Assembly: GCF_018760785.1 (NCBI RefSeq)
Contig: NZ_JAHHZO010000005.1
Span: 62,001 to 126,000, forward strand
Source of the DNA: Rhizobium sp. CSW-27
GTDB lineage: Bacteria > Pseudomonadota > Alphaproteobacteria > Rhizobiales > Rhizobiaceae
Length of the DNA: 64,000 nt
Direction of reading: 5' to 3'
Shown here: positions 53,136-62,042 of the stretch, one piece after another
Numbering within the stretch: position 1 is the first letter of the stretch
How the letters are laid out: each line of letters begins with the position of its first letter
The notes under the pieces: generated by a model
Database searches by the model: none
The model's input: the letters and a program-made list of their open reading frames with translations, nothing else
What the model was told of the DNA's origin: nothing
Translations under genes and position numbers: made by a program

Positions 53136-53471
53136 ATGACGGAAAAGCCACCGGGAGAGCAGCGTCAGCGCATCGACAAGTGGCTTTTCTTCACGCGCAT
53201 CGCCAGATCCCGTGCGCTGGCGCAGGATCTGGTGGAGGCGGGCTTCGTCCGGCTGAACGGCCAGACGGTCCTGCAGTCCAGCCGCATGGTCCGGGTGGGC
53301 GATCGCATCGAGGTCCAGCTGGAGCGGCAGGACCGCATCCTTGTCGTCAGGGCGCCGGGCAGCCGGCGCGGGCCCTTCGAGGAGGCACGCCTTCTCTATG
53401 ATGACCTGACGCCGCCGCAGCCGCCGCTCACCCCGTTCGAAAGGGCCCAGCGCCGGCCGGGATCCGGCTGA
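53136..53471 (+). CDS. S4-domain RNA-binding protein (Hsp15/HslR-like)
   Basis: 111-residue protein with an S4 RNA-binding domain: RIDKWLFFTRIARSRALAQD, then GFVRLNGQTV and VRVGDRIEVQL. Similar proteins (Hsp15) bind stalled 50S subunits that carry nascent chains. It begins 3 nt after the helicase stop codon, so the two are very probably one operon. Confidence 0.9.
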   Translation: MTEKPPGEQRQRIDKWLFFTRIARSRALAQDLVEAGFVRLNGQTVLQSSRMVRVGDRIEVQLERQDRILVVRAPGSRRGPFEEARLLYDDLTPPQPPLTPFERAQRRPGSG

Positions 53472-53737
53472 GCGGGATCTTGCGGCGACGATGGCGGCCT
53501 CTCGTTGCAGTCCTTGCCGAAGCCTGTCGGAAGATTGGAATAATCGACCTCTTTGGCCTGATCTGCAGGATTGTTTGTCCTTGCTAAGCCCGTGCAAAGC
53601 CATTAGTCACACAGGAAAAGCTGGGGTCTCGCACGCGCAGGACAGATGGCGTGTGCCCGGCCATCCCCGGCACAGCCCGGTCGGCAGGCGCCTCCCATCG
53701 CCGATGCTGACTTACCGTGATGTCACTGGAGTGCCTC

Positions 53738-54076
53738 ATGACGTATGTCGTGACCGACAATTGTATCCGCTGCAAATATACGGACTGCGTTGAAGTCTGC
53801 CCGGTCGATTGCTTTTATGAAGGCGAGAACTTCCTGGTCATTCATCCGGACGAGTGCATCGATTGCGGCGTCTGCGAGCCCGAATGTCCCGCCGAGGCCA
53901 TCAAGCCGGATACCGAGCCCGGCCTCGACAAGTGGCTGAAGCTGAACGCCGAGTTTGCGCAGATCTGGCCCAACATCACGGTGAAGCGTGATGCGATGCC
54001 GGAGGCCAAGGAAATGGATGGCGTCGAGGGCAAGTACGAGCAGTATTTTTCGCCGGAGCCCGGCAAGGGCGACTGA
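53738..54076 (+). CDS. fdxA: Seven-iron ferredoxin FdxA
   Basis: 112-residue ferredoxin with one [3Fe-4S] and one [4Fe-4S] cluster. The N-terminal cysteines are in [17 protein letters not shown] and the second set in [15 protein letters not shown]; the rest ([19 protein letters not shown]) is typical of FdxA. ATG 53738 has GGAG seven bases upstream; the frame opens at 53717. The redox partner is not shown by context. Confidence 0.96.
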   Translation: MTYVVTDNCIRCKYTDCVEVCPVDCFYEGENFLVIHPDECIDCGVCEPECPAEAIKPDTEPGLDKWLKLNAEFAQIWPNITVKRDAMPEAKEMDGVEGKYEQYFSPEPGKGD

Positions 54077-54442
54077 TTCGCCTGACGCGCACAATTACGG
54101 TTTGCTTAACGATTGGGCACGGTCGCAAGCGTTGCGCCCGTGCACCTGCGAAAGCAAATTATTGATTTCTGCCCATATTTGTGGTAGACATCGGGAACTG
54201 TTCCACAAAGTGGCATTCGCGTGCCCTAAAAACATCACGAAAGCAGTACAGCACCCAACGCGGTTCCCGTGACATGGTCAGTTATTGGAAGTTGTCGTCG
54301 CCGCTTGCGGCTGGGTGTGGTTTTCGCGCGCGTTTAACCGGACCAGTATGGAGTCACCGACGGTTCCCCCGTCTCATCCGGGCCTGACTGACCCGGCCCC
54401 GGCCTGGAAGGTCGGGTGCGTAACAGGGAGTTTGTTAAACGA
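54077..54442. other. Intergenic region and probable leader of carD (366 bp)
   Basis: No gene is supported. It opens with a strong hairpin (54117-54143) and is AT-richer near 54160-54190, where TTGATT and TAGACA 17 bases apart may form a housekeeping-type promoter (weak match). A smaller hairpin GACGG/CCGTC is near 54359-54373. The long leader suggests carD expression may be controlled after transcription starts. Confidence 0.45.
54117..54143 (+). terminator. Strong hairpin downstream of fdxA
   Basis: GCACGG-t-CGCAA-GCG-TTGCG-c-CCGTGC: 11 paired bases interrupted by one mismatch, 3-nt loop, 40 nt after the fdxA stop. There is no T-run, so it may be an RNA 3'-end stabiliser or a Rho-assisted terminator. 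Confidence 0.5.
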
Positions 54443-55012
54443 ATGACGACCCAGCAGAAAAAATCTTCAGCGCGCCACGGTTTCAAGACAGGTGAAGCAA
54501 TCGTCTATCCGGCGCATGGAGTTGGCACTATCACGGCCATTGAAGAACAGGAAGTGGCTGGCATGAAGCTCGAACTGTTCGTGATCGATTTCGAGAAGGA
54601 CAAGATGCGCCTGAAGGTGCCGGTGGCCAAGGCCGTCAGCATCGGCATGCGCAAACTGTCGGAAACCGATTTCGTCGAGCGTGCCCTGAAGGTTGTCCAG
54701 GGCAAGGCCCGTGTGAAGCGCACCATGTGGTCGCGCCGCGCCCAGGAATATGATGCCAAGATCAATTCCGGCGACCTGATTTCCATCGCGGAAGTGGTGC
54801 GCGATCTCTATCGTGCGGAAAACCAGCCCGAGCAGTCCTATTCGGAGCGTCAGCTCTACGAAGCGGCGCTCGACCGCATGGCGCGCGAAATCGCCGCCGT
54901 CAACAAGATGTCTGAGACCGAGGCGGTTCGCCTGATCGAGACCAATCTTGCCAAGGGACCCAAGCGCAGCAAGGTTCTCGACGAGGAAGATTCGCACGAG
55001 GAAGCGGCCTGA
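54443..55012 (+). CDS. carD: CarD-family transcriptional regulator
   Basis: RNA polymerase-binding regulator that stabilises the open promoter complex, often at ribosomal RNA promoters and in stress. It has the RNAP-interacting Tudor-like domain near the start (GFKTGEAIVYPAHGVGTITA, then LELFVIDFEKDKMRLKVPV) and a helical C-terminal DNA-binding part including MWSRRAQEYDAKINSGD. From ATG 54443 it is 189 residues; the open frame starts at GTG 54416. A terminator follows 26 nt after the stop. Confidence 0.93.
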   Translation: MTTQQKKSSARHGFKTGEAIVYPAHGVGTITAIEEQEVAGMKLELFVIDFEKDKMRLKVPVAKAVSIGMRKLSETDFVERALKVVQGKARVKRTMWSRRAQEYDAKINSGDLISIAEVVRDLYRAENQPEQSYSERQLYEAALDRMAREIAAVNKMSETEAVRLIETNLAKGPKRSKVLDEEDSHEEAA

Positions 55013-55038
55013 TCCGCATTCCCACCGCATGCTGATGA

Positions 55039-55066
55039 AAAAGCCCGGCGAGAGCCGGGTTTTTTA
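55039..55066 (+). terminator. Rho-independent terminator after carD
   Basis: AAAGCCCGGC-GAGA-GCCGGGTTTTTT: a 7-bp GC stem with a T-run. It ends just 2-3 nt before the -35 element of the promoter for the following sigma factor gene. Confidence 0.93.
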
Positions 55067-55068
55067 TT

Positions 55069-55093
55069 GGAACTTTTTACGCGCCCCGACGTT
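55069..55093 (+). promoter_or_regulatory. EcfG/RpoE2-type promoter for the rpoH-type gene
   Basis: GGAAC (55069-55073), 16 bases, CGTT (55090-55093): an exact match to the rhizobial general-stress sigma consensus. Transcription would start near 55100, giving a leader of about 210 nt before the ATG at 55310. In S. meliloti, rpoH2 is known to depend on RpoE2, which supports the assignment. Confidence 0.85.
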
Positions 55094-55309
55094 AACCCGC
55101 CGGTACGGCGAAGAGTGGCTGCACAAGCGCCGCCTTCGATCGTGCCCGGCGGGAAGGTGAAATCCTTCCTCCCGTTTCAGTGAACGAGGGGAATGGAGAG
55201 TGATGTCACCCGGTTCAATCTGCCCGCGACGTGACCCCTTGGTCGGGAAGCGGCGGATGAGCCTGCGGCATGACGCTCCGTCTGGTCAACCAGCTTCATG
55301 GAGAGCGCG

Positions 55310-56173
55310 ATGAATGCCATGTCCGCAGACCGTCATATGATCAAGATCGCCATGTCGGCGCCCTATCTGGCGCGCGAGGAGGAGCGTGATCTGGCCGTGC
55401 GGTGGAAAGATGACCAGGATCAGGATGCGCGCAACCAGATTGCGCTTGCCCATATGCGCCTCGTCATCGCCATGGCGTCCAAATTCCGCGGTTTCGGCCT
55501 GCCGATGAGCGACCTTGTACAGGAAGGCTATGTAGGGCTGCTGGAAGCGGCGGCAAGGTTCGAGCCTTCGCGTGATGTCCGTTTTTCCACCTATGCCAGC
55601 TGGTGGATCCGCGCCTCAATGCAGGACTATATCCTGCGCAACTGGTCGATCGTGCGCGGCGGCACCAGTTCCGCCCAGAAGGCGCTGTTCTTCAATCTGC
55701 GGCGCCTGCGCGCCAAGCTGGCCCGCAGCGGCAGCAACATGACCTCCCAGGCCATTCACGAGGAAATCGCTACCGCGCTCGGTGTCAGCCTTGCCGACGT
55801 GCAGACCATGGATGCCCGCCTTTCCAGCAATGATGCCTCGCTGCAGGCGCCGACCATTGCCGGCGATGCCGACAGCGGCGAGCGGCTGGACATGCTGGAA
55901 AGCGACGAGCCGCTGCCGGACGAGCAGGTCTCCGGCATGATCGACGGCGAACGCCGCCTGAAATGGCTGCAGGGCGCGCTGACCAAGCTCAATGAGCGCG
56001 AGAAGAAGATCATCCGCGCGCGTCGCCTGACCGATGACGGGGCGACGCTGGAGGCGCTCGGCGCCGAACTCGGCATTTCCAAGGAACGCGTACGCCAGAT
56101 CGAGAGCCGTGCCATCGAGAAGCTGAAGTCCGCCCTGGTCAGCAACAATCCGCAGATGGCGGCGGCCTGCTGA
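55310..56173 (+). CDS. rpoH: RpoH-type (sigma-32) RNA polymerase sigma factor, RpoH2-like
   Basis: Group 3 heat-shock/stress sigma factor of 287 residues. Region 2 has LVIAMASKFRGFGLPMSDLV and VRFSTYASWWIRASMQDYIL; the RpoH box is QKALFFNLRRLRAKL. Region 4 includes LNEREKKIIRARRL and LGISKERVRQIESRAIEKL. The ATG at 55310 has GGAGAGC six bases upstream; 55298 is an alternative. Rhizobia usually carry more than one RpoH. The EcfG-type promoter upstream points to the RpoH2 type, a second layer of the general stress response. Confidence 0.92.
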   Translation: MNAMSADRHMIKIAMSAPYLAREEERDLAVRWKDDQDQDARNQIALAHMRLVIAMASKFRGFGLPMSDLVQEGYVGLLEAAARFEPSRDVRFSTYASWWIRASMQDYILRNWSIVRGGTSSAQKALFFNLRRLRAKLARSGSNMTSQAIHEEIATALGVSLADVQTMDARLSSNDASLQAPTIAGDADSGERLDMLESDEPLPDEQVSGMIDGERRLKWLQGALTKLNEREKKIIRARRLTDDGATLEALGAELGISKERVRQIESRAIEKLKSALVSNNPQMAAAC

Positions 56174-56177
56174 GGGA

Positions 56178-57722
56178 CTATTCGGAAATGATCTTGACCC
56201 GCTGACCGGGGCTGAGCGAGGCGCCGGTAGACAGCGCATTGATCAGCCGGAAGAGATCCAGCTTCCGGTCCGTCCCCATCATGCGGGCGGCCATGGTGGT
56301 CACGGTTTCGCCCGGCTGCACGGTCACTACCCTGACCCTCAGCGGCTTCAGCGAGGCGATTTCCTGCGGCGTCATGCGCCGAAAGGTCTGGCGCAGCGTG
56401 TTGGCGGTTGCCTCCAGCGCCGAGCTTCCCTTCGGAACGGCCGTCAGGAAGCGGAAGATCTGCTTGTCGAGCCGGATCACCGTCACGTCGAAATCCCAGC
56501 GCTCGGCCGAGGCGCGGGCGGTTGCCGCCGGCAGGCCGTTGATCGTGGTTTCCTGCACCGTATCCGGCAGAAGCCCTGCAACCCAGCCACTGGTCAGGTA
56601 GTTGGAAAGGCTTGCGGTATCGCCCGCCTGCACGCCGTCGAAACGGATTGCCGTCTCGTCCGGCCCCGTGGCCAGCACCGCTTCCGCCTTGTTGTCGATG
56701 CGGAAGCCTTCCGGCACGTCGAAGCGGATGCCGAGACCGGCATGCAGGAAGGTGTCGTTGCGCACATAGCCTTCCTCCGGGCTGTCGCCATACAGAAGTC
56801 CGTCGATGCCCGTCAGGTAGTAGTCGCGGCCCTTGTCGCCCACGGTCCCTTCCTGGCCGAAGGCGCGCGCATGCTGGCGGGCGAGTTCCACCCGCTGCGG
56901 GGCGCTCGGATGGCTGGACAGGAAGTCGAGGCTCTGGTCCGTCTCCGGATCGACTGCGGAGAAGCGGGCATAGGCGGCCATGGAATCGAGGAAGCGGGCG
57001 GCGGCGAAGGGGTCGTAACCCGCCTCGCCCAGCATGCGCACGCCGATCACGTCGGCCTGCAGTTCCTGCTGGCGCGAGAAGGCGGCAAGCCGCAGCTTGC
57101 CGCGGGCAAGCGCCTGCTTGCCGGCCAGATCGCTGGACAGCACCTCGGCCACCACCCGGCTGGCAATCACCTCGGCCTCCTCGCGCTTCTGCCGCTCGAT
57201 GCCGTGATTGGCCGTCACATGCGCCATTTCGTGGCTAAGCACGGCGGCCACTTCCGAGGCATCGTTGGCAAGTGCCAACAGTCCGCGTGTCACGTAGAGA
57301 TAGCCGCCGGGCAGTGCGAAGGCGTTGATTGCCGGAGAATTGAGAATGGTGATGCGGTAGGACTGGTTCGGGTTTTCCGAAACGGCGGTCAGGGCGCCGG
57401 CAATCCGGGCGACCAGCCGCTCTGTCTTGGCATCGTGATATTCGCCGCCATAACTTGCCACGATGCGCGGATGCTCGCGCGCGCCCATCTGGGCACGCGG
57501 ATCGTTTTTCTGCACCTCGTCGACGATCTGCGGGCTGGTGGAGGGCTTGACGCCGGATTCATAGGTCTGGTCGATCACCGACTGACAGCCGGAAAGCAGT
57601 GCCGTGGCGGCCAGCGCCAGCGCGGTCAGCCGGCGTTTGCGCGCCTGTCGGCGACGGCCAGTGTCACGCGCCCGATCCGTGGTGTCATCCGCGATGTCGA
57701 TCCGTTCACTCGGAAAAGTCAT
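56178..57722 (-). CDS. M48 metalloprotease lipoprotein with C-terminal LysM-like domain
   Basis: Zinc protease probably attached to the membrane facing the periplasm. After a basic N-terminus, ALALAATALLSGCQS forms a lipobox with Cys near residue 46. The catalytic motif is HEMAH in VLSHEMAHVTANH (near residue 163), and QQELQADVIGVRML supplies the third ligand. The far C-terminus (about 465-510) reads VVTVQPGETVTTMAARMMG, a LysM-like peptidoglycan-binding repeat. It resembles BepA-type periplasmic quality-control proteases. ATG 57722 puts the lipobox unusually far in, so a later non-ATG start is possible. It converges on rpoH with a 4-nt gap. Confidence 0.87.
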   Translation of the reverse strand: MTFPSERIDIADDTTDRARDTGRRRQARKRRLTALALAATALLSGCQSVIDQTYESGVKPSTSPQIVDEVQKNDPRAQMGAREHPRIVASYGGEYHDAKTERLVARIAGALTAVSENPNQSYRITILNSPAINAFALPGGYLYVTRGLLALANDASEVAAVLSHEMAHVTANHGIERQKREEAEVIASRVVAEVLSSDLAGKQALARGKLRLAAFSRQQELQADVIGVRMLGEAGYDPFAAARFLDSMAAYARFSAVDPETDQSLDFLSSHPSAPQRVELARQHARAFGQEGTVGDKGRDYYLTGIDGLLYGDSPEEGYVRNDTFLHAGLGIRFDVPEGFRIDNKAEAVLATGPDETAIRFDGVQAGDTASLSNYLTSGWVAGLLPDTVQETTINGLPAATARASAERWDFDVTVIRLDKQIFRFLTAVPKGSSALEATANTLRQTFRRMTPQEIASLKPLRVRVVTVQPGETVTTMAARMMGTDRKLDLFRLINALSTGASLSPGQRVKIISE

Positions 57723-57930
57723 TCGTCCAAACCCGCCATCCGGCGCATTCCCCGGCCCGATTCCTGCCGAGCCCGTCCTGCCTTTGCTGCGGATGGCTGA
57801 TCTGCCCGTCGGCGCAGTTGTGTTCCGTCTCCAGATAGAACGCAAGCGCATACAGACAATCGTCCCGCCCTCTTTCGCATTGCGGCATGCCATCGCTGCA
57901 CGTCCAAAATGTGGCGGATTGGTTGACGCT

Positions 57931-58659
57931 TTATGACGATGCCACAAATTTGCTGATCTCCGGATGTGCTGTTTGCGCACAGAAGGCCTGTTTGTCGCCC
58001 TGAAACAGGATCCTGCCTTCCTCCAGATAGATCACGTCGTCGGCAAGCCGGATCACTTCGCCGGGGTCGTGGGTGACGAGCACGATGCTGGCACCCGTTT
58101 CCCGGTGCAGCTCCGCAAGAAGCGCGGCCATTGCTTGCCGCAGTGCGGGATCAAGCGCGGCGAAGGGTTCATCGAGCAGCAGCAGGGGCTGCCGGCGAAC
58201 CAGCGCGCGTGCGAAGGCTGCCCGCTGCCGCTCGCCGCCGGACAGTGTGCCGGGCCTGCGTCTTTCATAGCCGGCAAGTCCCACCCGCCGCAGGGCCGCC
58301 GAAATGCGCTCCCGGTCGGGGCCGCTGAGTTTCAGGGAGGGGTGCACGCCAAGGCCGATATTGGTGAAGAGGTCGAGATGCGCAAACAGGTTGTTGTCCT
58401 GAAACACCAGTGAGAGGGGACGCGCACCGGGAGGATGCCCTGTCACATCCGCCCCTGCCAGCCGCACCCGGCCGGCATCCGGCGTCTCGAATCCGGCAAT
58501 CAGGTTGAGAAGCGTCGATTTCCCGGAGCCGGACGGACCGGTAACGGCGGTGATCCGCCCGGTCGCGATGCGGCAATCGAAGGAAAAGCAGGCCTTGCCG
58601 AGCGTAAGGCGAACGCCCTCCAGTTCGACGGCCGGCGTGGCGGGGGGCGGCAGGCTCAT
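57931..58659 (-). CDS. thiQ: Thiamine ABC transporter ATP-binding protein ThiQ
   Basis: ATPase for uptake of thiamine and thiamine pyrophosphate. The 242-residue protein has Walker A GPSGSGKSTLLNL (near residue 39), signature LSGGERQRAAFARAL and Walker B LLLLDEPFAALDPALR. VFQDNNLFAHLDLFTNIGLG is characteristic of ThiQ. Its ATG overlaps the thiP stop (ATGA). It is the last gene of the TPP-riboswitch operon. Confidence 0.95.
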   Translation of the reverse strand: MSLPPPATPAVELEGVRLTLGKACFSFDCRIATGRITAVTGPSGSGKSTLLNLIAGFETPDAGRVRLAGADVTGHPPGARPLSLVFQDNNLFAHLDLFTNIGLGVHPSLKLSGPDRERISAALRRVGLAGYERRRPGTLSGGERQRAAFARALVRRQPLLLLDEPFAALDPALRQAMAALLAELHRETGASIVLVTHDPGEVIRLADDVIYLEEGRILFQGDKQAFCAQTAHPEISKFVASS

Positions 58660-60266
58660 GGCTCTCTCCTGTGGCCGGCGGTGCCAAGCGCCGTCAGCGC
58701 CAGGCAGAGAAGCCCGAGCAGCAGCGCCAGCCCGTCGGCATCCTGCGTCCGGTAGCTGCCAAGCCGGCTATAGACCAGCCAGGGCAGGGTGACGAGATCC
58801 TGCGAGCCGAACAGCGCCACGGCGCCGAGATCGCCGAGCGACAGTGCCATGGCAAAGGACAGCGCCATCAGCAGCGGCCGCGTCAGCACCGGCGCATCGA
58901 TCAGCCGCAAACGGGCAAGCCCGGTGATCTTGAGGCTCGCCGCAAGCCGGCCGGTGCGAAGGCGGTGGCTTTCGAAGGCCGGCGCCAGCACCCGCATGAC
59001 GAAGGGCAGCGCCATCAGCATGTTGATGGCGGCGATCAGCAGCGGGGCCGCCCGCGTCACATCCGCATGCGGCCGCACCAGCAGGAACCAGCCCGTGCCG
59101 AGCACCACCGGGGGCACCAGAAGCACCAGCGAGGAGACTGCCGACAGCAGCCTGCCGAAGGCCGCAAGCAGGCGCGACGGATGGCGGCGGTCGGCAATCG
59201 CGGCCTGCGCCGCCAGAATGCCGCAGGCCAGCAGCAATGCCAGAAGGCCGGCGGCAAGCGCAATGGCAAGGCTCGTGAAGAGGGCCTGATGAAAGGCAGG
59301 CAGCGCAACGAGCCGCAGCAGATCTGCCCTGAGGCCCGCCATGACGACTGAGCCGAGCGGCAGCAAGAGAAACAGCGTGGCGAGCAGGATGACAAGCGCA
59401 TCGGCCAGCCGGCCGGCCGGCCCCTGACCGTCGAAACGGCGCGGCGCCCGGCCTTCGCCACGGCTGGCTTCCGCCGGCGGCAGGCGGCTCAGCAAGGTCA
59501 GCACCAGCCCGGTCAGGGCGATCTGCAGCAGGGAAAGGGCAATGGCGCGGGCGGGATCGAAATCGAAGCGCAGCGACTGGTAGATCGCCACTTCCAGCGT
59601 GGTGGCGGCCGGGCCGCCGCCCAGCACCAGCACCAGGGTGAAGCTCGTGGCGCAGAGCATGAAGATCAGTCCCGCCGCACCCGGCAGAACCCTTGCCAGT
59701 GCCGGCAGTTCCACATGACGCAACAGCGAGAGGCGCCCCAGCCCGAGGCTTGCGGCCAGCCGCCAGTCCTCCGCCGGCAGACGCTCCAGCCCGGCCAGCA
59801 TCAGCCGGCAGGCGAGCGGCAGATTGAAGAAGACATGCGCAAGCAGGATGCCCGACAGACCGTAGATATTGACCGGCTGGTCGACGCCGACCATTGCCAG
59901 CAGCCGGTTGACGAGGCCCTGCCGCCCGAAGATGCCGATCAGCCCGAGCGCGCCGATCAGCACCGGCAGGCCCATCGGAACAGCCATCAGCCGGATGATC
60001 CAGATGCGACCGACAAAGGCGGAGCGCCGGGCAAGCGCAAGCGCTACCGGCAGTGCCAGCACAACCGACAGAAACGTGGAGAGTGCCGCCTGCAGCAGGG
60101 TGAAGCGCAGCAGGTTCAACGTATAGGCATCAAACAGGGGGGCGGCCGGCGAGGCCGGCGCGAGGCCGAGGAGGGCGCCGGTCGGGAGCCCCACCAGGAC
60201 GCCGATGACCGCAAGGCTTGCCCCGCCCGCCGCCAGTCCGCGTCGCACCTGACCGGCACTCAGCAT
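58656..60266 (-). CDS. thiP: Thiamine ABC transporter permease ThiP
   Basis: Inner-membrane permease of 536 residues made of two fused halves with about twelve hydrophobic segments. The first half includes the cytoplasmic coupling loop around ASLGLGRLSLLRHVELPAL, and the second LAASLKITGLARLRLIDAPV. Both resemble the EAA loops of binding-protein-dependent permeases. It lies between thiB (7-nt gap) and thiQ (4-nt overlap). Confidence 0.94.
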   Translation of the reverse strand: MLSAGQVRRGLAAGGASLAVIGVLVGLPTGALLGLAPASPAAPLFDAYTLNLLRFTLLQAALSTFLSVVLALPVALALARRSAFVGRIWIIRLMAVPMGLPVLIGALGLIGIFGRQGLVNRLLAMVGVDQPVNIYGLSGILLAHVFFNLPLACRLMLAGLERLPAEDWRLAASLGLGRLSLLRHVELPALARVLPGAAGLIFMLCATSFTLVLVLGGGPAATTLEVAIYQSLRFDFDPARAIALSLLQIALTGLVLTLLSRLPPAEASRGEGRAPRRFDGQGPAGRLADALVILLATLFLLLPLGSVVMAGLRADLLRLVALPAFHQALFTSLAIALAAGLLALLLACGILAAQAAIADRRHPSRLLAAFGRLLSAVSSLVLLVPPVVLGTGWFLLVRPHADVTRAAPLLIAAINMLMALPFVMRVLAPAFESHRLRTGRLAASLKITGLARLRLIDAPVLTRPLLMALSFAMALSLGDLGAVALFGSQDLVTLPWLVYSRLGSYRTQDADGLALLLGLLCLALTALGTAGHRREP

Positions 60267-60273
60267 GTGCGCC

Positions 60274-61299
60274 TCAGTTCATGCTCATGGCGCCGAGCCA
60301 TTCGCGAATCCAGGCCTGGCGGTTCTTCGCCACGTCTTCCGGGCTCATCAGGAAGGTCTTCGAGGGCGACACCAGCTTGCCGAAGGCCTCCGGCAGCGGT
60401 TCGGCGGTCGCCGCCGCCGGCATCATCCAGTTGGTGGTCGGGATGATCGACTGGAACTGCGGCGACAGCGTGAAGGACAGGAACTGCTGGGCCAACGCCT
60501 TGTGTTTCGTGGCCTTCAGCATGCCGGACACTTCGATCTGGATGTAGTGGCCTTCCTCGAAGCGGGCCGCCTGGTAGCGGTCGGTCTTCTCCTCCATCAT
60601 GTGATAGGCGGGCGAAGTGACATAGGAAAACACCATCGGCGCCTCGCCCTTGGTGAACAGGCCATAGGCTTCCGACCAGCCGGGGGTGACCGTCAGGATG
60701 CGGTTGCGCAGCTTGGCCCAGGCCTCCGGCGCCTTGTCGCCGTAGACGGAGCGGATCCACAGAAGCAGACCGAGGCCGGGCGTCGAGGTGCGCGGGTCCT
60801 CGATGGCAATCTTCTGAGAGGGATCGCCCTCGACGAGGTCCTTCAGGCTCTTCGGCGGCGTCTTGATCACCTCGGTATCGTAGACGACGGCGAAATGGCC
60901 GTAATCATAGGGTACGAAGACCGGATCGGAGAACCCGCCCGGAACCCTGGCGGCGGCGGTATCGATGCCGTGTTCGGCAAACAGGCCGGTGTCCTTGGCC
61001 TCCTGCACGAGATTGGTATCGAGACCGAGTGCCACATCCGCATCGGAGGAGGCGCCCTCCAGCTTGAGCCGGGTCAGAAGCGCCACGCCGTCGGCCACGG
61101 AGACGAAGTCCAGCGTGCAGTCGCAGGTCTGTTCGAAGGCGGCCTTCACCTTCGGGCCGGGGCCCCAGTCCGCGGTGAAGCTCTCATAGGTGTAGACGGT
61201 CAGTACCGGCTTGTCTGCGGCCGCAGCCGGCAGCGTAAGAGACAGGGCGGCCAGTGCCGCCGGAACAAACGCCAGAACAACAGAATGGGTCTTGCGCAT
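60274..61299 (-). CDS. thiB: Thiamine-binding periplasmic protein ThiB
   Basis: Solute-binding protein for thiamine and its phosphates. The Sec signal peptide ends near PAAAADKP (about residue 24), followed by [20 protein letters not shown], the ThiB/TbpA start. The mature domain shows [17 protein letters not shown] and [20 protein letters not shown], also typical. From ATG 61299 (AGGAGGCGCTG just upstream) it is 341 residues; the open frame further upstream runs into the riboswitch. Confidence 0.95.
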   Translation of the reverse strand: MRKTHSVVLAFVPAALAALSLTLPAAAADKPVLTVYTYESFTADWGPGPKVKAAFEQTCDCTLDFVSVADGVALLTRLKLEGASSDADVALGLDTNLVQEAKDTGLFAEHGIDTAAARVPGGFSDPVFVPYDYGHFAVVYDTEVIKTPPKSLKDLVEGDPSQKIAIEDPRTSTPGLGLLLWIRSVYGDKAPEAWAKLRNRILTVTPGWSEAYGLFTKGEAPMVFSYVTSPAYHMMEEKTDRYQAARFEEGHYIQIEVSGMLKATKHKALAQQFLSFTLSPQFQSIIPTTNWMMPAAATAEPLPEAFGKLVSPSKTFLMSPEDVAKNRQAWIREWLGAMSMN

Positions 61300-61350
61300 C
61301 AGCGCCTCCTTGGTTCGATGACACGGGGAATAGGCGCTGGACAGGAGCCG

Positions 61351-61438
61351 TCTAATCCCTCCGCCGGTGTTAACCGGATCAGGTTCCGCGGGTTGGCTGC
61401 AAAGCCTCTCAGCCGCGCAAGGCGGCACCCCGTTAGAG
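61351..61438 (-). ncRNA. TPP riboswitch (THI element)
   Basis: On the minus strand the sequence reads GGGGTGCC, GGCTGAGAGG, AACCCGCGGAACCTGATC, then CGGTTAACACCGGCGGAGGGA. These are the conserved P2-P5 parts of the thiamine pyrophosphate riboswitch in correct order. It ends about 50 nt before the thiB start and should switch off thiBPQ when TPP is plentiful. Confidence 0.96.
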
Positions 61439-61525
61439 CAGGCGAAGATGTAACGAGGGCCGAGCCGCTTGGCAAGCGGTCACGGCCATCGGCCGGTCTG
61501 ATGTCAGGAAGCAGCGGTCCCCGGT

Positions 61526-61978
61526 TCAGCCGCCCGTGGCCGCGAAGATCCGCAATTCGCGTGGCACGGCGGCAAGGCCGCCAAGCCGGCTGGCAATGGC
61601 ATAGCCCATCGACTGCTCAACGACATGCGGCATCACCGGCTTGCTCAGCACGCCGAGCGTCCGGCCGGTGTCGCCCTTAAGCTGTTCCGGATTGGCGGTC
61701 ATGAAGATCACCGTGACGCCGAAGCGTTGCGACAGGTCCCTGCCGATCGACGGTCCCGTCGCGCCGTCCGACAGATTGACATCCACCAGGGCGATGTCCG
61801 CAAGCGGCGCAAGGCTGAGGGCATGGTCGCGGCTGCTGGCAAAGCCGCTGACGGTGAGCCCCATGGTTTCGATCGTATCGGCAAGATCAAGCGCGATGAG
61901 AAACTCGTCCTCGACGATCAGCACTCTCTGTTTCATGGCTGCGGTGTCCAGCCGACGACGCATTACATGTGTCGACAT
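61526..61978 (-). CDS. Single-domain response regulator
   Basis: 150-residue protein that is essentially one receiver domain. RVLIVEDEFLIALDLADTIE carries the acidic pair, IALVDVNLSDG the phospho-accepting aspartate, VIFMTAN the conserved Thr, and VLSKP the conserved Lys. No output domain follows. ATG 61978 has GGGGATTCCC upstream. Such stand-alone receivers act in phosphorelays; in alphaproteobacteria several feed the PhyR-NepR-EcfG general stress pathway. An exact EcfG-type promoter lies about 65-90 bp upstream, pointing to that network. Confidence 0.9.
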   Translation of the reverse strand: MSTHVMRRRLDTAAMKQRVLIVEDEFLIALDLADTIETMGLTVSGFASSRDHALSLAPLADIALVDVNLSDGATGPSIGRDLSQRFGVTVIFMTANPEQLKGDTGRTLGVLSKPVMPHVVEQSMGYAIASRLGGLAAVPRELRIFAATGG

Positions 61979-62042
61979 GGGAATCCCCTCTGTTGACTGC
62001 TCTCCGGACCTGTGACCTGTTGCGGTCTCCGGCTGCCGATCG

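Noticed and set aside
54193..54220. GGAAC followed downstream by AT-rich sequence in the carD leader, considered as an EcfG site
   Set aside because: At 16 or 17 bases downstream there is no CGTT; the same failed for GGAAC occurrences near 33126 and 46707.
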